Below, in pieces: positions 1 to 7,606 of a DNA stretch of 64,000 nucleotides (within the stretch, counting starts at the first letter, position 1; each line of letters begins with the position of its first letter). The notes below the pieces were generated by a model, which was given only the letters and a program-made list of their open reading frames with translations, had not been told where the DNA came from and ran no database searches. The stretch spans positions 1-64,000 of the forward strand of contig NZ_PYMJ01000031.1 of the NCBI RefSeq assembly GCF_003025615.1, read 5' to 3'. A program made the translations under genes and the position numbers. This DNA comes from Photobacterium frigidiphilum. GTDB lineage: Bacteria > Pseudomonadota > Gammaproteobacteria > Enterobacterales > Vibrionaceae.

Positions 1-127
1 GATTCTCTCGATGAGCTTACAGAGCGCCAGCAAGCAGACGCCCGTAGTAGCATATCCCTCGCCCACGTAGCTATGCAGCTAGGCAAGCAGACCACTCAAC
101 ATAATGACGCGGCACATAATGCGCACT
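1..127. repeat. 127-bp direct repeat, left copy (prophage att region)
   Basis: This segment is identical, base for base, to 7607-7733, and identity ends at 127/7733. It begins at the first base of the window, so it may extend further left. Its right part (94-127) contains, on the minus strand, a XerC-like site AGTGCGCATTA, a 12-bp centre and a XerD-like site TTATGTTGAGT. That is the layout recalled for one arm of the CTXphi/VGJphi attP. A simple XerCD integration at dif would leave only a short shared core, so a repeat this long suggests a tandem phage copy or a related satellite to the left (inference). Confidence 0.9.
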
Positions 128-430
128 AAAAGATTTTGGCTTTTAATGCTAAAAATGCATTTTTTGAACTACTGACCTCTGTTAAATCAACAACTTACAA
201 CCTAAAGAACCTGGCATGAATTCCATAGCGCGCACCGGCACTGAAAGTTTTGATTCTCACACTCAAAGTTCAACACTGTCTTTAACAAACCAAGCTAGAA
301 ACACTAAAAAAAACACCACTAATAACTCCATTTTACTATCTCCATAATTTACTCACTGTAATTATCATAATCACAGTAATCATGATAATTACTATGGTTC
401 CAATGACTTACAACAAAACCCATCTTAACC
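128..430. other. Prophage 3' intergenic region
   Basis: This AT-rich stretch without a gene lies between the left att repeat and the last phage gene. It holds a perfect inverted repeat, GTAATTATCA at 358-367 and TGATAATTAC at 383-392, with a 15-nt spacer. No clear T-tract follows, so it may be a terminator, a packaging signal or an origin hairpin. I cannot tell which. Confidence 0.4.
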
Positions 431-1090
431 TCATGCATTTTTAGGCTCCCGTTTTTCCTTCTTGCCACTTAGCTCCGATTTATCTTCATCATCAAAAATT
501 GATGGCACTGCATCACGTTCACGATCTTTTTCAGGCTTAAGATGATCTCTATACGGCTCACACGTAACAAGCGTTGAATAAGATTGCCACTTAAGCTGAA
601 CCAGACACTCATTAACCGGAACAATCATCAACCCAAGGCTGTCAGGGTCAAAGATTTTGCGTGTTTGGCCCTGCACAAACGAGTATTCATAACGAGGACG
701 CGTATCACCTTTGAAATAACTCATAGAACCAGAGATATAAACATCTGAAATACTGGAAGCAATAAAATCATTAAGGGCTTGGCGGTCTGTCATATTTGCC
801 CGAAGCTGCCCGTTAGTTAACGGGAAAACTTGAATTAAATCCTCTGTTTCTAACGAACTCAACTTATGAACACGAAGTATTGAATAAAACACCCGCTTAA
901 AATCATCAGACTTACTCACACCGTAAACCTTCAAACGACCATTAACGCCCGGGTCTACTACTACAGCCTTGGAAAAAACTTCCGATGCCATGACAAAAAA
1001 CTGGTCTAAGGTTTTACCGCCAGCATTAACCGAAACGTTCGCGAAGACGGAGAACGGGAGCAACATCAGTAAAAATATTAACTTTCTCAT
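431..1090 (-). CDS. Secretin N-domain-like (pIV-like) phage periplasmic protein without a secretin channel
   Basis: This 219-residue protein has a clear signal peptide (MRKLIFLLMLLPFSVFA, cleavage near residue 17). The region that follows (about 20-60, NAGGKTLDQFF then VVVDPGVNGRLKVYG) resembles the N0/STN domain of secretins such as pIV, PilQ and EpsD. Full secretins are about 400-700 residues; here the channel domain is absent and the C-terminus is a short charged tail. The start codon overlaps the stop of the Zot-like gene (ATGA), so the two are coupled. CTXphi lacks its own secretin and exits through host EpsD; this protein may adapt the assembly complex to a host secretin (inference). 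It is last in the morphogenesis operon. Confidence 0.6.
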   Translation of the reverse strand: MRKLIFLLMLLPFSVFANVSVNAGGKTLDQFFVMASEVFSKAVVVDPGVNGRLKVYGVSKSDDFKRVFYSILRVHKLSSLETEDLIQVFPLTNGQLRANMTDRQALNDFIASSISDVYISGSMSYFKGDTRPRYEYSFVQGQTRKIFDPDSLGLMIVPVNECLVQLKWQSYSTLVTCEPYRDHLKPEKDRERDAVPSIFDDEDKSELSGKKEKREPKNA

Positions 1091-2364
1091 TTAAACAATC
1101 CTTTTGATTCTCGTTTCTTGGCTAATTTTTGATTCTTATCTTGAAGATGCGGGTCAAACAAACCATTAGCAGCAACAGCCAAACAGAAATCTAAATCCAT
1201 ACTGTAAGCCGTCGATTGTTGGGTAACACATTTACACTCATCACCAACCGTAAAGCACATTAAATCAGGATAGGATTTTGGCTCGAGAACATTGGCATAA
1301 ACGGGAGCCGTCCACGGCATTGATGGTACAACTGGCTGATAACTTGAAATCTCAGCTTCTAAGATAGTCATAGGAATTGGAGTTTCTGTTGCACCTGGTT
1401 CAACTTGATCAACCGTTGTTTCCTCATCACCAAAAAAGTCAGCCATGACATAAGGAATACCAACAAACAAAGTCAAAATAAAAGCAACAATCGAAACGGC
1501 CATTACCGTTAAGCCACGTTTAGCCTTCTTGCTTAACTTATTGTCATTAGTATCTAATTCAGTCGAATAATAAGAACCATATAATTCAGTTGGACGTTTT
1601 ATAACATCCTTGTCAGCATCTTTTTTATCAAACGGATTGCTTATATCGATATACTTTTTCTTTTGAAAACGAGCAATTCGGTCAGCCCCTACCAATTCGT
1701 AGTGACGATGAAAGTTCATCATTCGTCTAATAAAAATATCGGAATGACTCCAATCCTGAGTAATAAACACCAAATCTTTACCCGTGTGTCTATGGGTAGA
1801 AATCGCATTTAACTCAGGAGGCACATCACCACGAGAACGCGTAGGCCAGAAGTGATGAACTTCATCAACAACAATAACTGACTGGTTAGGTAATTCAGTC
1901 CAAGCCTTTGGATTTGCAAATTCAGTCCAATGGAGATTAAGCGGTTTAACATCTTCAAAAGTCAGGTCAGACTCACTAAGACTGCGAACCTCTAACATTT
2001 CATCCAACACCGCTAAACGTTCTTTACTGTATATACGACGCAACCAGTAAAGCCAAACCTCCATAGGGTTGGTTTGATTAAAATCAATTTCAAGATATTG
2101 AAAATCTTCTATTTCTATTAATCGATCTTCACTTTTATGAATTTGACTAACACGACGATTTAATGCCTTGTTAACTTTGTTGTTGTGCATGTACCAGCCG
2201 TAAAACCAACCCTGAAACGAACACACAACATCATAATCAAGCATTAAACACGGAATACGATGATAGTAAATCTCACGCCCTAAAAATACCTCCTCACGAC
2301 TAACCATAGCTACCGTGTTAAGAGTTTTCCCAGCACCGGGTAAACCTGAAATTCCATATAACAT
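1087..2364 (-). CDS. zot: Zot-like (pI) filamentous phage assembly ATPase
   Basis: The 425-residue protein belongs to the Zot/pI family of inner-membrane ATPases that drive filamentous virion extrusion. Walker A is GLPGAGKT at residues 7-14, and a Walker B-like VVDEVHH lies near 165-171. One transmembrane helix (about 285-308) separates the cytoplasmic ATPase from a periplasmic tail with several cysteines (CFTVGDECKC). The start ATG at 2364 follows a GGGGTAGG ribosome site. It sits between the pVI-like gene (11-bp gap) and the pIV-N-like gene (ATGA overlap), the core order seen in CTXphi (ace-zot). The enterotoxic peptide of V. cholerae Zot lies in the C-terminal part; I do not see its FCIGRL motif here, so toxicity is not supported. 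Confidence 0.9.
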   Translation of the reverse strand: MLYGISGLPGAGKTLNTVAMVSREEVFLGREIYYHRIPCLMLDYDVVCSFQGWFYGWYMHNNKVNKALNRRVSQIHKSEDRLIEIEDFQYLEIDFNQTNPMEVWLYWLRRIYSKERLAVLDEMLEVRSLSESDLTFEDVKPLNLHWTEFANPKAWTELPNQSVIVVDEVHHFWPTRSRGDVPPELNAISTHRHTGKDLVFITQDWSHSDIFIRRMMNFHRHYELVGADRIARFQKKKYIDISNPFDKKDADKDVIKRPTELYGSYYSTELDTNDNKLSKKAKRGLTVMAVSIVAFILTLFVGIPYVMADFFGDEETTVDQVEPGATETPIPMTILEAEISSYQPVVPSMPWTAPVYANVLEPKSYPDLMCFTVGDECKCVTQQSTAYSMDLDFCLAVAANGLFDPHLQDKNQKLAKKRESKGLFK

Positions 2365-2375
2365 GACCTACCCCT

Positions 2376-2699
2376 TTATACTGGTTTGCGCCATGATGGA
2401 AGCCACTTTTTAGCAGACAAACCTTTCAGGCCAATAACAAATAAATGACCCGTTAGAATGACATTAATTGCTTCATCAACTCCGAGCAGCCCAAGAACGC
2501 CAGTAATATCTGATGTGATAGATTTCAAATTGCCATCTAACATATTCACAAACCAATCAAAACCAATATTAATACCTTCGACCGCTATCAATGAAAACCC
2601 AAGCATTAACGCCCCCTGAACAATAAATGCCATAAGAAACGGAATTAAACGCGGTAAAAAAGCAGTTAATGTTGCAACAAACCAAGCTAAAACCTGCAT
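2376..2699 (-). CDS. pVI-like minor coat protein (DUF2523/Ace-like)
   Basis: The 107-residue hydrophobic protein has two or three predicted membrane segments (about 5-40 and 80-95). It matches the size and position of pVI/Ace-type minor coat proteins (DUF2523), which sit between the adhesin gene and zot in inoviruses. pVI caps the virion end with pIII. The C-terminal KKWLPSWRKPV is basic, as expected for a cytoplasmic or DNA-facing tail. It lies 10 bp after the pIII-like gene and 11 bp before zot, in the same operon. The family call rests on size, hydropathy and synteny, plus general resemblance. Confidence 0.75.
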   Translation of the reverse strand: MQVLAWFVATLTAFLPRLIPFLMAFIVQGALMLGFSLIAVEGINIGFDWFVNMLDGNLKSITSDITGVLGLLGVDEAINVILTGHLFVIGLKGLSAKKWLPSWRKPV

Positions 2700-2709
2700 A
2701 ATTCAAATC

Positions 2710-4575
2710 CTATAATGTTGAAATTCCACGACCAACAGTAACCGCCGCCATTACCCACGACATTGCAATTACAAATGGTCGCAACAATGAAGCTAAATCA
2801 CAAAGCGGTTGATATGAAAAAGAAAGAGACTCACCTAAAACATTAAATTTAGAAGGCGCAGGACACTCAGCAACCAATGTAACGCCAGCACCATTTAAAT
2901 ATTTATTATCAACCGATGAAAAATCAACAGTCTCACCAATTAATTGGTCTACACCGCCTGAACCAATAATTCCATCAATACCACTAATTAACGAATCAGT
3001 TTTAATTTCTTCACAACGGTCTGTATGTTCCAGCTCAAGAAGCATACATATCAAAGCGTCACCGTCACATTCAAAACTTTGCTCACAAGCTGAAGTAACC
3101 GTTTTTTCTACACACGATTCATGATCAGGATTCTTTTCACAAAACCCTATTCCCGCCTCTGTCACTAAATCACCAATACCATCACTAATGTTTTCAAGAT
3201 CTTTTAATGTGCCATCGTGATTAAACTTACTTAAATCTATTAATTTCTTTGCATTTTCCCTATTTGCCGCATCAGTCGCCGCCAACTGTGCCATCAAATC
3301 ACTCATATGATTATTTCTTTTATCTTCATTCGCCATTAATGTTTCATTAATAGTATCTAATTTTTCATCTTCATCACCTGCATTTAATGATTCATTAATA
3401 GCATTTAACTTATCGACAATAGCCTTAAATTCAGCGTTATTATTATTATTTTTAATTGCTGAAAGTATTTTCTTTAATTCGGCATTGGTTTCATCGATAT
3501 TATTATTAGTAGCTGCCATTTGATTAGTTTGTTTTTTTGCTTCATCAAATTGAGCAAATGCTTTATCAAGCTGACCCATAGTATTTTGACGAATAGCATC
3601 TAGATCTTCTTTGGAGAACTTACTATCAGCACTTAATTCAGAAGTTAACGAGGAAATATCATTTAATAAATCATTACTTTTATCTAACGCTGCATTACCA
3701 ACCCCAAAACTTGCATCTAAATCAGCCAGCTTATCAGCAACAACTTTCTGACTTCTATCAAAATCACTAAAACCTTTTTTATTATCAATACCTAACTTTT
3801 TAATTGCATTTGTAAGCCCACTTAAATCAATGGGGGTTTCCGTACCAGTATCACCACCTCCAGTATCACCACCGCCAGTATCACCACCTCCAGTATCACC
3901 ACCGCCAGTATCACCACCGCCAGTATCACCACCTCCAGTATCACCACCGCCAGTATCACCACCGCCAGTACCACCACCGCCAGTATCACCACCGCCAGTA
4001 TCACCACCGCCAGTATCACCACCGCCAGTATCACCACCGCCAGTATCACCGCCTCCAGTATCACCGCCAGTACCACAGGCATCGCCCGTACAAGGTTTAT
4101 TAATAGGCACTGAATTACAACCACCTAAAATAGCCCGAGCGTCATTATTACACTGATAAGTGTGTGTATTCTCATAACCAACGGAAGGATTATCCACACA
4201 AGAACTAATTGCACTACTTAACGCATTTCGCCCCGAGGATGTATCACAATATTTAAGCTCTTCACACTTACCATCACTATTTAATCCCTCACCATCAGGA
4301 CACCCCGCTGGAGAACCATAAGGAAATGATTTTCGATAGCCACTTACCATTACAACGTGAGCAAAACCGCCACTGGCAGAAATACTCTTAACAACGTATT
4401 CACCCGGCTTCCAAGGAACTGTATCGGCACCAACATAACAAGAAGAAAAGGCACCAACATCTTTATAAGTACCCTCACAAGGCTGCCCCCCCGAACTAAC
4501 AGAAATAAAAGCGGCAAATGAATTGGGAGCAAATAAAATAAAAAGTAATAAAACAAAGCGTTTTAAATTTCGCAT
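2710..4575 (-). CDS. pIII-like virion attachment protein (OrfU-type) with (GGGDT)n linker
   Basis: This large secreted virion tip protein has a signal peptide (MRNLKRFVLLLFILFAPNSFA), a cysteine-rich N-terminal domain, a glycine-rich linker of about 75 residues made of GGGDT units, a long polar helical region rich in Asn and Lys, a second cysteine-rich domain and a C-terminal hydrophobic anchor (about the last 25 residues). This is the pIII plan: receptor-binding domain, flexible Gly linker, membrane anchor. An in-frame GTG at 4581 overlaps the TGA of the upstream 25-codon gene; I chose the ATG at 4575, and either gives the same mature protein. It probably decides host range by binding a pilus and TolA (family knowledge). 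The DNA repeat may vary in length. Confidence 0.82.
   Translation of the reverse strand: MRNLKRFVLLLFILFAPNSFAAFISVSSGGQPCEGTYKDVGAFSSCYVGADTVPWKPGEYVVKSISASGGFAHVVMVSGYRKSFPYGSPAGCPDGEGLNSDGKCEELKYCDTSSGRNALSSAISSCVDNPSVGYENTHTYQCNNDARAILGGCNSVPINKPCTGDACGTGGDTGGGDTGGGDTGGGDTGGGDTGGGDTGGGGTGGGDTGGGDTGGGDTGGGDTGGGDTGGGDTGGGDTGGGDTGTETPIDLSGLTNAIKKLGIDNKKGFSDFDRSQKVVADKLADLDASFGVGNAALDKSNDLLNDISSLTSELSADSKFSKEDLDAIRQNTMGQLDKAFAQFDEAKKQTNQMAATNNNIDETNAELKKILSAIKNNNNNAEFKAIVDKLNAINESLNAGDEDEKLDTINETLMANEDKRNNHMSDLMAQLAATDAANRENAKKLIDLSKFNHDGTLKDLENISDGIGDLVTEAGIGFCEKNPDHESCVEKTVTSACEQSFECDGDALICMLLELEHTDRCEEIKTDSLISGIDGIIGSGGVDQLIGETVDFSSVDNKYLNGAGVTLVAECPAPSKFNVLGESLSFSYQPLCDLASLLRPFVIAMSWVMAAVTVGRGISTL
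3847..4071. repeat. 15-bp tandem repeat encoding the GGGDT linker of the pIII-like protein
   Basis: About 15 head-to-tail 15-bp units (type agtatcaccaccgcc on the plus strand) differ only at a few third-position bases, apart from one unit with agtacc that gives GGGGT. The array is followed by a shorter 12-bp unit. It lies wholly inside the pIII-like gene and keeps frame. Such arrays change length by slippage, which would change linker length without breaking the protein. Confidence 0.95.
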
Positions 4576-4577
4576 AT

Positions 4578-4655
4578 TCACCCCCCCAACAATATTGAAA
4601 AAGAAATTAACGTAAGCGCCAGAACATAAGCCGACAGAATCAAAGACGTATCCAT
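4578..4655 (-). CDS. 25-residue hydrophobic virion protein (pVII/pIX-like), tiny gene
   Basis: Reading the minus strand from the ATG at 4655 gives a 25-codon ORF, beginning MDTSLILSAYVLALTLIS and ending at TGA 4578-4580. It is almost entirely one hydrophobic helix. An excellent ribosome site AGGTGA lies about 7 nt before the ATG. Its stop overlaps the GTG/ATG start zone of the pIII-like gene, so it is coupled to it. Filamentous phages carry one or two such 25-35-residue coat proteins (pVII, pIX) next to the major coat gene, which is exactly this position. The role is inferred from size, hydropathy and synteny. Confidence 0.65.
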   Translation of the reverse strand: MDTSLILSAYVLALTLISFSILLGG

Positions 4656-4719
4656 AATATTCACCTACAAAAAAAGCGACCGAAGCCGCCTATATTCAAA
4701 ACATCCAAAAGGAAGAGTA

Positions 4720-4941
4720 TTAAGAGAAGATGGCACCCTTAACCCACTTAAATGCAACAGAAGTTGCAGCAGGAGCAAGTTTAGCAGCACCGATTGCAGC
4801 AACAGCAGCAGTTAAACCACCGATAATTGATACCGCACCAGATACATCAATGGCCCCTTCAACAGCGAACGCGGGTGCACCAATCGCCATAACACCAATA
4901 CCAAGTAGTAATTTTTGAGCTGTAGTTGTTTTTTGTGACAT
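4720..4941 (-). CDS. Major coat protein (pVIII/Cep-like)
   Basis: Starting at the ATG at 4941 (GGAG about 10 nt upstream) gives a 73-residue preprotein. Its signal peptide MSQKTTTAQKLLLGIGVMAIGAPAFA is followed by a mature protein of about 47 residues. The mature part has a short acidic N-terminus (VEGAIDVSG), a central Ala/Gly/Ile-rich membrane helix and a basic C-terminus (FKWVKGAIFS). This is the classic layout of the helical coat subunit that sheathes the ssDNA, with the basic end facing DNA. An upstream in-frame extension is open but has no ribosome site. The gene lies 4 bp after the 60-codon gene, whose last codons contain its Shine-Dalgarno sequence. Confidence 0.88.
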   Translation of the reverse strand: MSQKTTTAQKLLLGIGVMAIGAPAFAVEGAIDVSGAVSIIGGLTAAVAAIGAAKLAPAATSVAFKWVKGAIFS

Positions 4942-4945
4942 GATT

Positions 4946-5128
4946 TTAATCTCCAATAGATTTACGAATAGCTTTAAAAACATAAGCTGTAGCAAGCGGA
5001 GCTATACCAGCAGCCATTAATTGCTTAATATCAGTTGCAGTAAATGCAATTTCAGCAATATATTGAACAGCCCACCCCGCAGGACAATCACCATTAATTA
5101 AAGGAACGGAGCAAGCTGGTAGATACAT
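4946..5128 (-). CDS. Small phage membrane protein, probable minor coat
   Basis: This 60-residue protein has an N-terminal segment with two cysteines (CSVPLINGDC) and one probable membrane helix (about 38-52). Small proteins of this kind, with a Cys pair followed by one hydrophobic stretch, lie just upstream of the major coat gene in several vibrio filamentous phages. The ribosome site is weak (AGGG about 13 nt upstream). It could be a pVII/pIX-type coat protein or an accessory protein; no domain is recognised. It is co-transcribed with the coat gene. Confidence 0.6.
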   Translation of the reverse strand: MYLPACSVPLINGDCPAGWAVQYIAEIAFTATDIKQLMAAGIAPLATAYVFKAIRKSIGD

Positions 5129-5146
5129 GATTAATTAAAATCCCTA

Positions 5147-5341
5147 TTAATTATTGTTAAGCATTAAAAAGTCACCACCACAAACACAAAGTTCAACACC
5201 ATCGTGACGAGCAAAAGTAAACAGCATTACTTTTTCACAATCTTGGCAAATAACTTTTTCGGCATGGTTTTGAGCAATTCTACCAAGAATACGAGCAGCA
5301 ACTTTTTGTTCCATTTTATATATTGGCACTTCCGTGTGCAT
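5147..5341 (-). CDS. Small phage protein with CxxC and CVC motifs
   Basis: This 64-residue protein lies between the ssDNA-binding gene and the structural genes. It has CQDC at about residues 33-36 and CVC near 53-55, suggesting a small zinc ribbon. AAAGGA lies 7 nt before the ATG at 5341, which fixes the start. I do not recognise a family. Its place between replication and coat genes would suit a regulator of single-strand switching or an accessory DNA-binding factor, but that is only inference. Confidence 0.6.
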   Translation of the reverse strand: MHTEVPIYKMEQKVAARILGRIAQNHAEKVICQDCEKVMLFTFARHDGVELCVCGGDFLMLNNN

Positions 5342-5366
5342 GGTTATTTCCTTTATTTAAATTAAT

Positions 5367-5717
5367 TTATTTTTTATTTACTAGGTTGTCATCTAAAAAT
5401 GACATAGAACCAATAACAGTAAAATCAACAACCACATCAACCAGCGGGTTTTCAGGGTCAGGCTCCATTTCCAAATCCAAGCGTGCAGGAAAATGAACCT
5501 TAGTGATTTTTTCTAACAAAGCATCTGACTTAATAAAATCAAACTTATCTGTTTTTGGATTACATTGAAAACCGTAACCAAACCCCTCACCTTTATCGTT
5601 TTTCCAAGAACGCACAGGCATAGCAACAAGAAATGACCCCATGCTATAAGCCTTGCCTGATTCTTTACCAATACCAGCGGAATGCTGACAACCCAAAATC
5701 AAAATCTTCTTACCCAT
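5367..5717 (-). CDS. Probable ssDNA-binding protein (RstB/gpV-like)
   Basis: This 116-residue soluble protein follows the replication gene directly; its ribosome site (GGGGA) overlaps the stop of that gene. CTX-type phages place RstB, an ssDNA-binding protein needed for integration, in this position, and Ff phages place gpV here. The sequence is a mix of beta-prone stretches (SFLVAMPVRSW, FGYGFQCNP, VVVDFTVIG) consistent with an OB-like fold, but I see no decisive motif. By synteny it would coat the viral plus strand before packaging and might help fold attP. Confidence 0.6.
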   Translation of the reverse strand: MGKKILILGCQHSAGIGKESGKAYSMGSFLVAMPVRSWKNDKGEGFGYGFQCNPKTDKFDFIKSDALLEKITKVHFPARLDLEMEPDPENPLVDVVVDFTVIGSMSFLDDNLVNKK

Positions 5718-5718
5718 A

Positions 5719-6900
5719 TTATCCCCGAGAAAAATTAATTAAATTTGAATACGAAGGAGGAACGGAAATTCTATCCAGAACCTCATGCATAACTAAATCA
5801 TCCAAATCAGTGGGGCGTAAAATCAACCCCATCACTTGGCCTATATCACCACCACAATGCGTCAATAATGCAGATAAAGAACTACTACACATATGACGTA
5901 ACCAATTTGTTTTTTGTACCAACGTTAAAGCGGCTTTTTTTACATTCTTTGGTATAGATAACTTGACAGGTTTTGCAGATTCCAAACTTGCAGCAAACTC
6001 ACACAAACCTGAAAATGTGCCTGACATATTCAATAAAATAGCAACGGACACTTTTTTAAGTTCAACTTCAGCACGAACCCAATTAACATCCGACTCCATT
6101 TGAAGCCCTTTGTCATAAATACGCCAACATACATTTGATTGCCGAGAGCCCACATAAAATGTGTCACCAAGAAGTTCACCATCGATAGAGTTTGAATAAA
6201 CATTACTACACTTGGGATACTTACCCGTACAGCGCCTAAAAGCACCTTCAATGTAGGCTTTACGAGCCAAATCAACCGTTAAATAATCATCAAAAAAATC
6301 AATACATAAATCAATACGGCTTAATACCTGAACATCCAAAACCACGGACAACCAAAAATGCAAAGTAAACGGAGACAAATAACGAGAATCACACACCCTA
6401 CGTCGATTGTTATCGAATACATAAGACGAACCAACACCAGATAATTCAAAAAAAACAGTATTATTATTACCACCAAAATTAACAGTACCGGCACGCAAAC
6501 CATCAGGGGTAATCAAAGCAAAAGAGTCAGTATAAAAATTCTTACCCTTGCCATTATTGGGACCACAATCAAACCCCAAAACACCAGTGCAAAACTGACG
6601 GATACGAGCCATCAAAATCAATAAATATTGTCGTTTGTACAATTCAGAAGCCGCAGTGCGAGACTTGCCAGACATAGACTTATAATCAGGTTTTGGCATA
6701 GGGGTAAAATCAGGATTATCTTCAACTTTTATTCCAGACTTACCCGCCTTGTGAATAGTCTTAAAGTTTGAAATGGGACAAGACCAACTCAACCAATCAC
6801 AAGCCACTTCCCTTTTCTTACATGCAACAGGTTCAGAAGCTAACGCAGGAACAACAATCTTTGCTTCCAAAACTGGATGTAATTTAGGAGAAGTAGTCAT
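5719..6900 (-). CDS. Filamentous phage replication initiation protein (RstA-like, Rep_trans family)
   Basis: The protein is 393 residues from the ATG at 6900. It carries Rep_trans-family signatures: RIDLCIDFFDD in mid-protein, the block GDTFYVGSRQS with RIYDKG, then WVRAEVELK. In CTXphi, RstA nicks the plus-strand origin and drives rolling-circle replication. The reading frame stays open to 6996, but the ATG at 6900 begins a natural N-terminus, and the longer form would cover the palindromic operator region and leave no promoter space. It is the first gene of the minus-strand operon, divergent from the repressor-like gene. Confidence 0.85.
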   Translation of the reverse strand: MTTSPKLHPVLEAKIVVPALASEPVACKKREVACDWLSWSCPISNFKTIHKAGKSGIKVEDNPDFTPMPKPDYKSMSGKSRTAASELYKRQYLLILMARIRQFCTGVLGFDCGPNNGKGKNFYTDSFALITPDGLRAGTVNFGGNNNTVFFELSGVGSSYVFDNNRRRVCDSRYLSPFTLHFWLSVVLDVQVLSRIDLCIDFFDDYLTVDLARKAYIEGAFRRCTGKYPKCSNVYSNSIDGELLGDTFYVGSRQSNVCWRIYDKGLQMESDVNWVRAEVELKKVSVAILLNMSGTFSGLCEFAASLESAKPVKLSIPKNVKKAALTLVQKTNWLRHMCSSSLSALLTHCGGDIGQVMGLILRPTDLDDLVMHEVLDRISVPPSYSNLINFSRG

Positions 6901-7032
6901 TAAAATGTCCATATATTTATTGCATGCGTGCATACTAACAACAAATAAAGCACGCTGTAAATACACATACACGCATGCACGCATAAAAAATGTCATAAAA
7001 TGAAGCTAGAGTCACAAAAAAAGGTAAGCAAA
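6901..7032. promoter_or_regulatory. Divergent promoter/operator region between replication and repressor genes
   Basis: The 132-bp gap contains the 10-mer atgcgtgcat at 6924-6933 and its inverted copy atgcacgcat at 6975-6984, each overlapping a GCATGC core. CTX-type phages have repressor operators here (rstR-rstA intergenic region). The symmetric spacing, about 51 bp centre to centre or some five helical turns, would suit cooperative repressor binding. The role is inferred from position. Confidence 0.55.
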
Positions 7033-7221
7033 ATGAACAAACGTGGTGATACAACGGCAAGAATAAATGAAAACCGAAAACTAAAACTTCAAAGAAGCGC
7101 CATAAAGATAGGCAACGAAACAGGTGAGCTGCTCAAAATATCTGACATCATCAATTACTTAATCGACGAATACACAGAAGAAGCAGTACAAGACATAATC
7201 CACAAGAAAAAAAGAAAATAG
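7033..7221 (+). CDS. Small basic DNA-binding protein, probable phage repressor (RHH-like)
   Basis: The ORF encodes 62 residues from the ATG at 7033, which has AAGG about 8 nt upstream; an in-frame ATG at 7000 has no ribosome site. It is rich in Lys/Arg. Its pattern TTARINENRKLKLQRSAIKIG followed by LLKISDIINYLIDEY resembles a ribbon-helix-helix regulator: a short beta strand, then two helices. It is the only plus-strand gene of the prophage and is divergent from rep, as rstR is in CTXphi, although RstR belongs to a different fold class. A terminator follows at 7311. Confidence 0.6.
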   Translation: MNKRGDTTARINENRKLKLQRSAIKIGNETGELLKISDIINYLIDEYTEEAVQDIIHKKKRK

Positions 7222-7561
7222 CTAACGTTAAAAAATACACAAAATGGCTATGGAGAGAGCTGCAATGAAAATCAAAAGATAACCGCAGACGCTGAAAGTT
7301 CATAGGTAATAACCCCCGTATTACTAGACGGGGGTTTTTCAAAATTTCGGAGATATACGCGAGGAGTGATGCGGGGCGCTTCGCTTGCCCTCCACATCCC
7401 ACCTCCAAACTAAACGAAAAGAAAAAGCGGCTTAGCAGGAAGGAAGGTTTCTAGTGATTTTTAAGTAGAGAGCCGCTGCGCGGAGTTTCGACCAGTTTCG
7501 ACCTGGACCAAAATTTGAATATATCGCGTGGTCTTATATGGCTACGCCATGAAGTGCCTGC
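7222..7561. other. Prophage 5' intergenic region (ig-1-like)
   Basis: This stretch between the repressor-like gene and the folded att region has no convincing ORF. It holds the terminator at 7311-7340, a short hairpin gggcgcttcgcttgccc near 7375-7391, and a repeat motif (cagtttcgac and gagtttcgac) near 7483-7505. A plus-strand replication origin is expected around here by analogy with CTXphi ig-1, but I cannot identify the nick site. Confidence 0.35.
7311..7340 (+). terminator. Rho-independent terminator after the repressor-like gene
   Basis: The 9-bp stem aacccccgt/acgggggtt with an 8-nt loop is followed by TTTTC on the plus strand. It would stop transcription from the repressor-like gene before the att hairpin. 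Confidence 0.8.
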
Positions 7562-7590
7562 AATGCGCATTATTCGACATTATGTTACGG
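7562..7590 (+). other. dif-like XerC/XerD site, arm 2 of the folded attP
   Basis: XerC-like arm AATGCGCATTA (7562-7572), 7-bp centre TTCGACA and XerD-like arm TTATGTTACGG (7580-7590). It is inverted relative to the site at 7700-7733. The two can pair over both arms, leaving a 7-nt against 12-nt central bulge and a loop of about 110 nt. That is the structure established for CTXphi plus-strand attP, which host XerCD use as a folded dif. Confidence 0.8.
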
Positions 7591-7606
7591 GCTAGCCTTT
7601 ACCGAC

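Noticed and set aside
1087..2364. Zot as an active enterotoxin
   Set aside because: The protein fits the phage assembly role, and the FCIGRL motif of the V. cholerae toxin peptide was not seen.
3822..4156. Repetitive ORFs on both strands rich in Val-Ile-Leu-Ala or Pro-Pro-Val-Ser
   Set aside because: They are other-frame readings of the 15-bp repeat inside the pIII-like gene.
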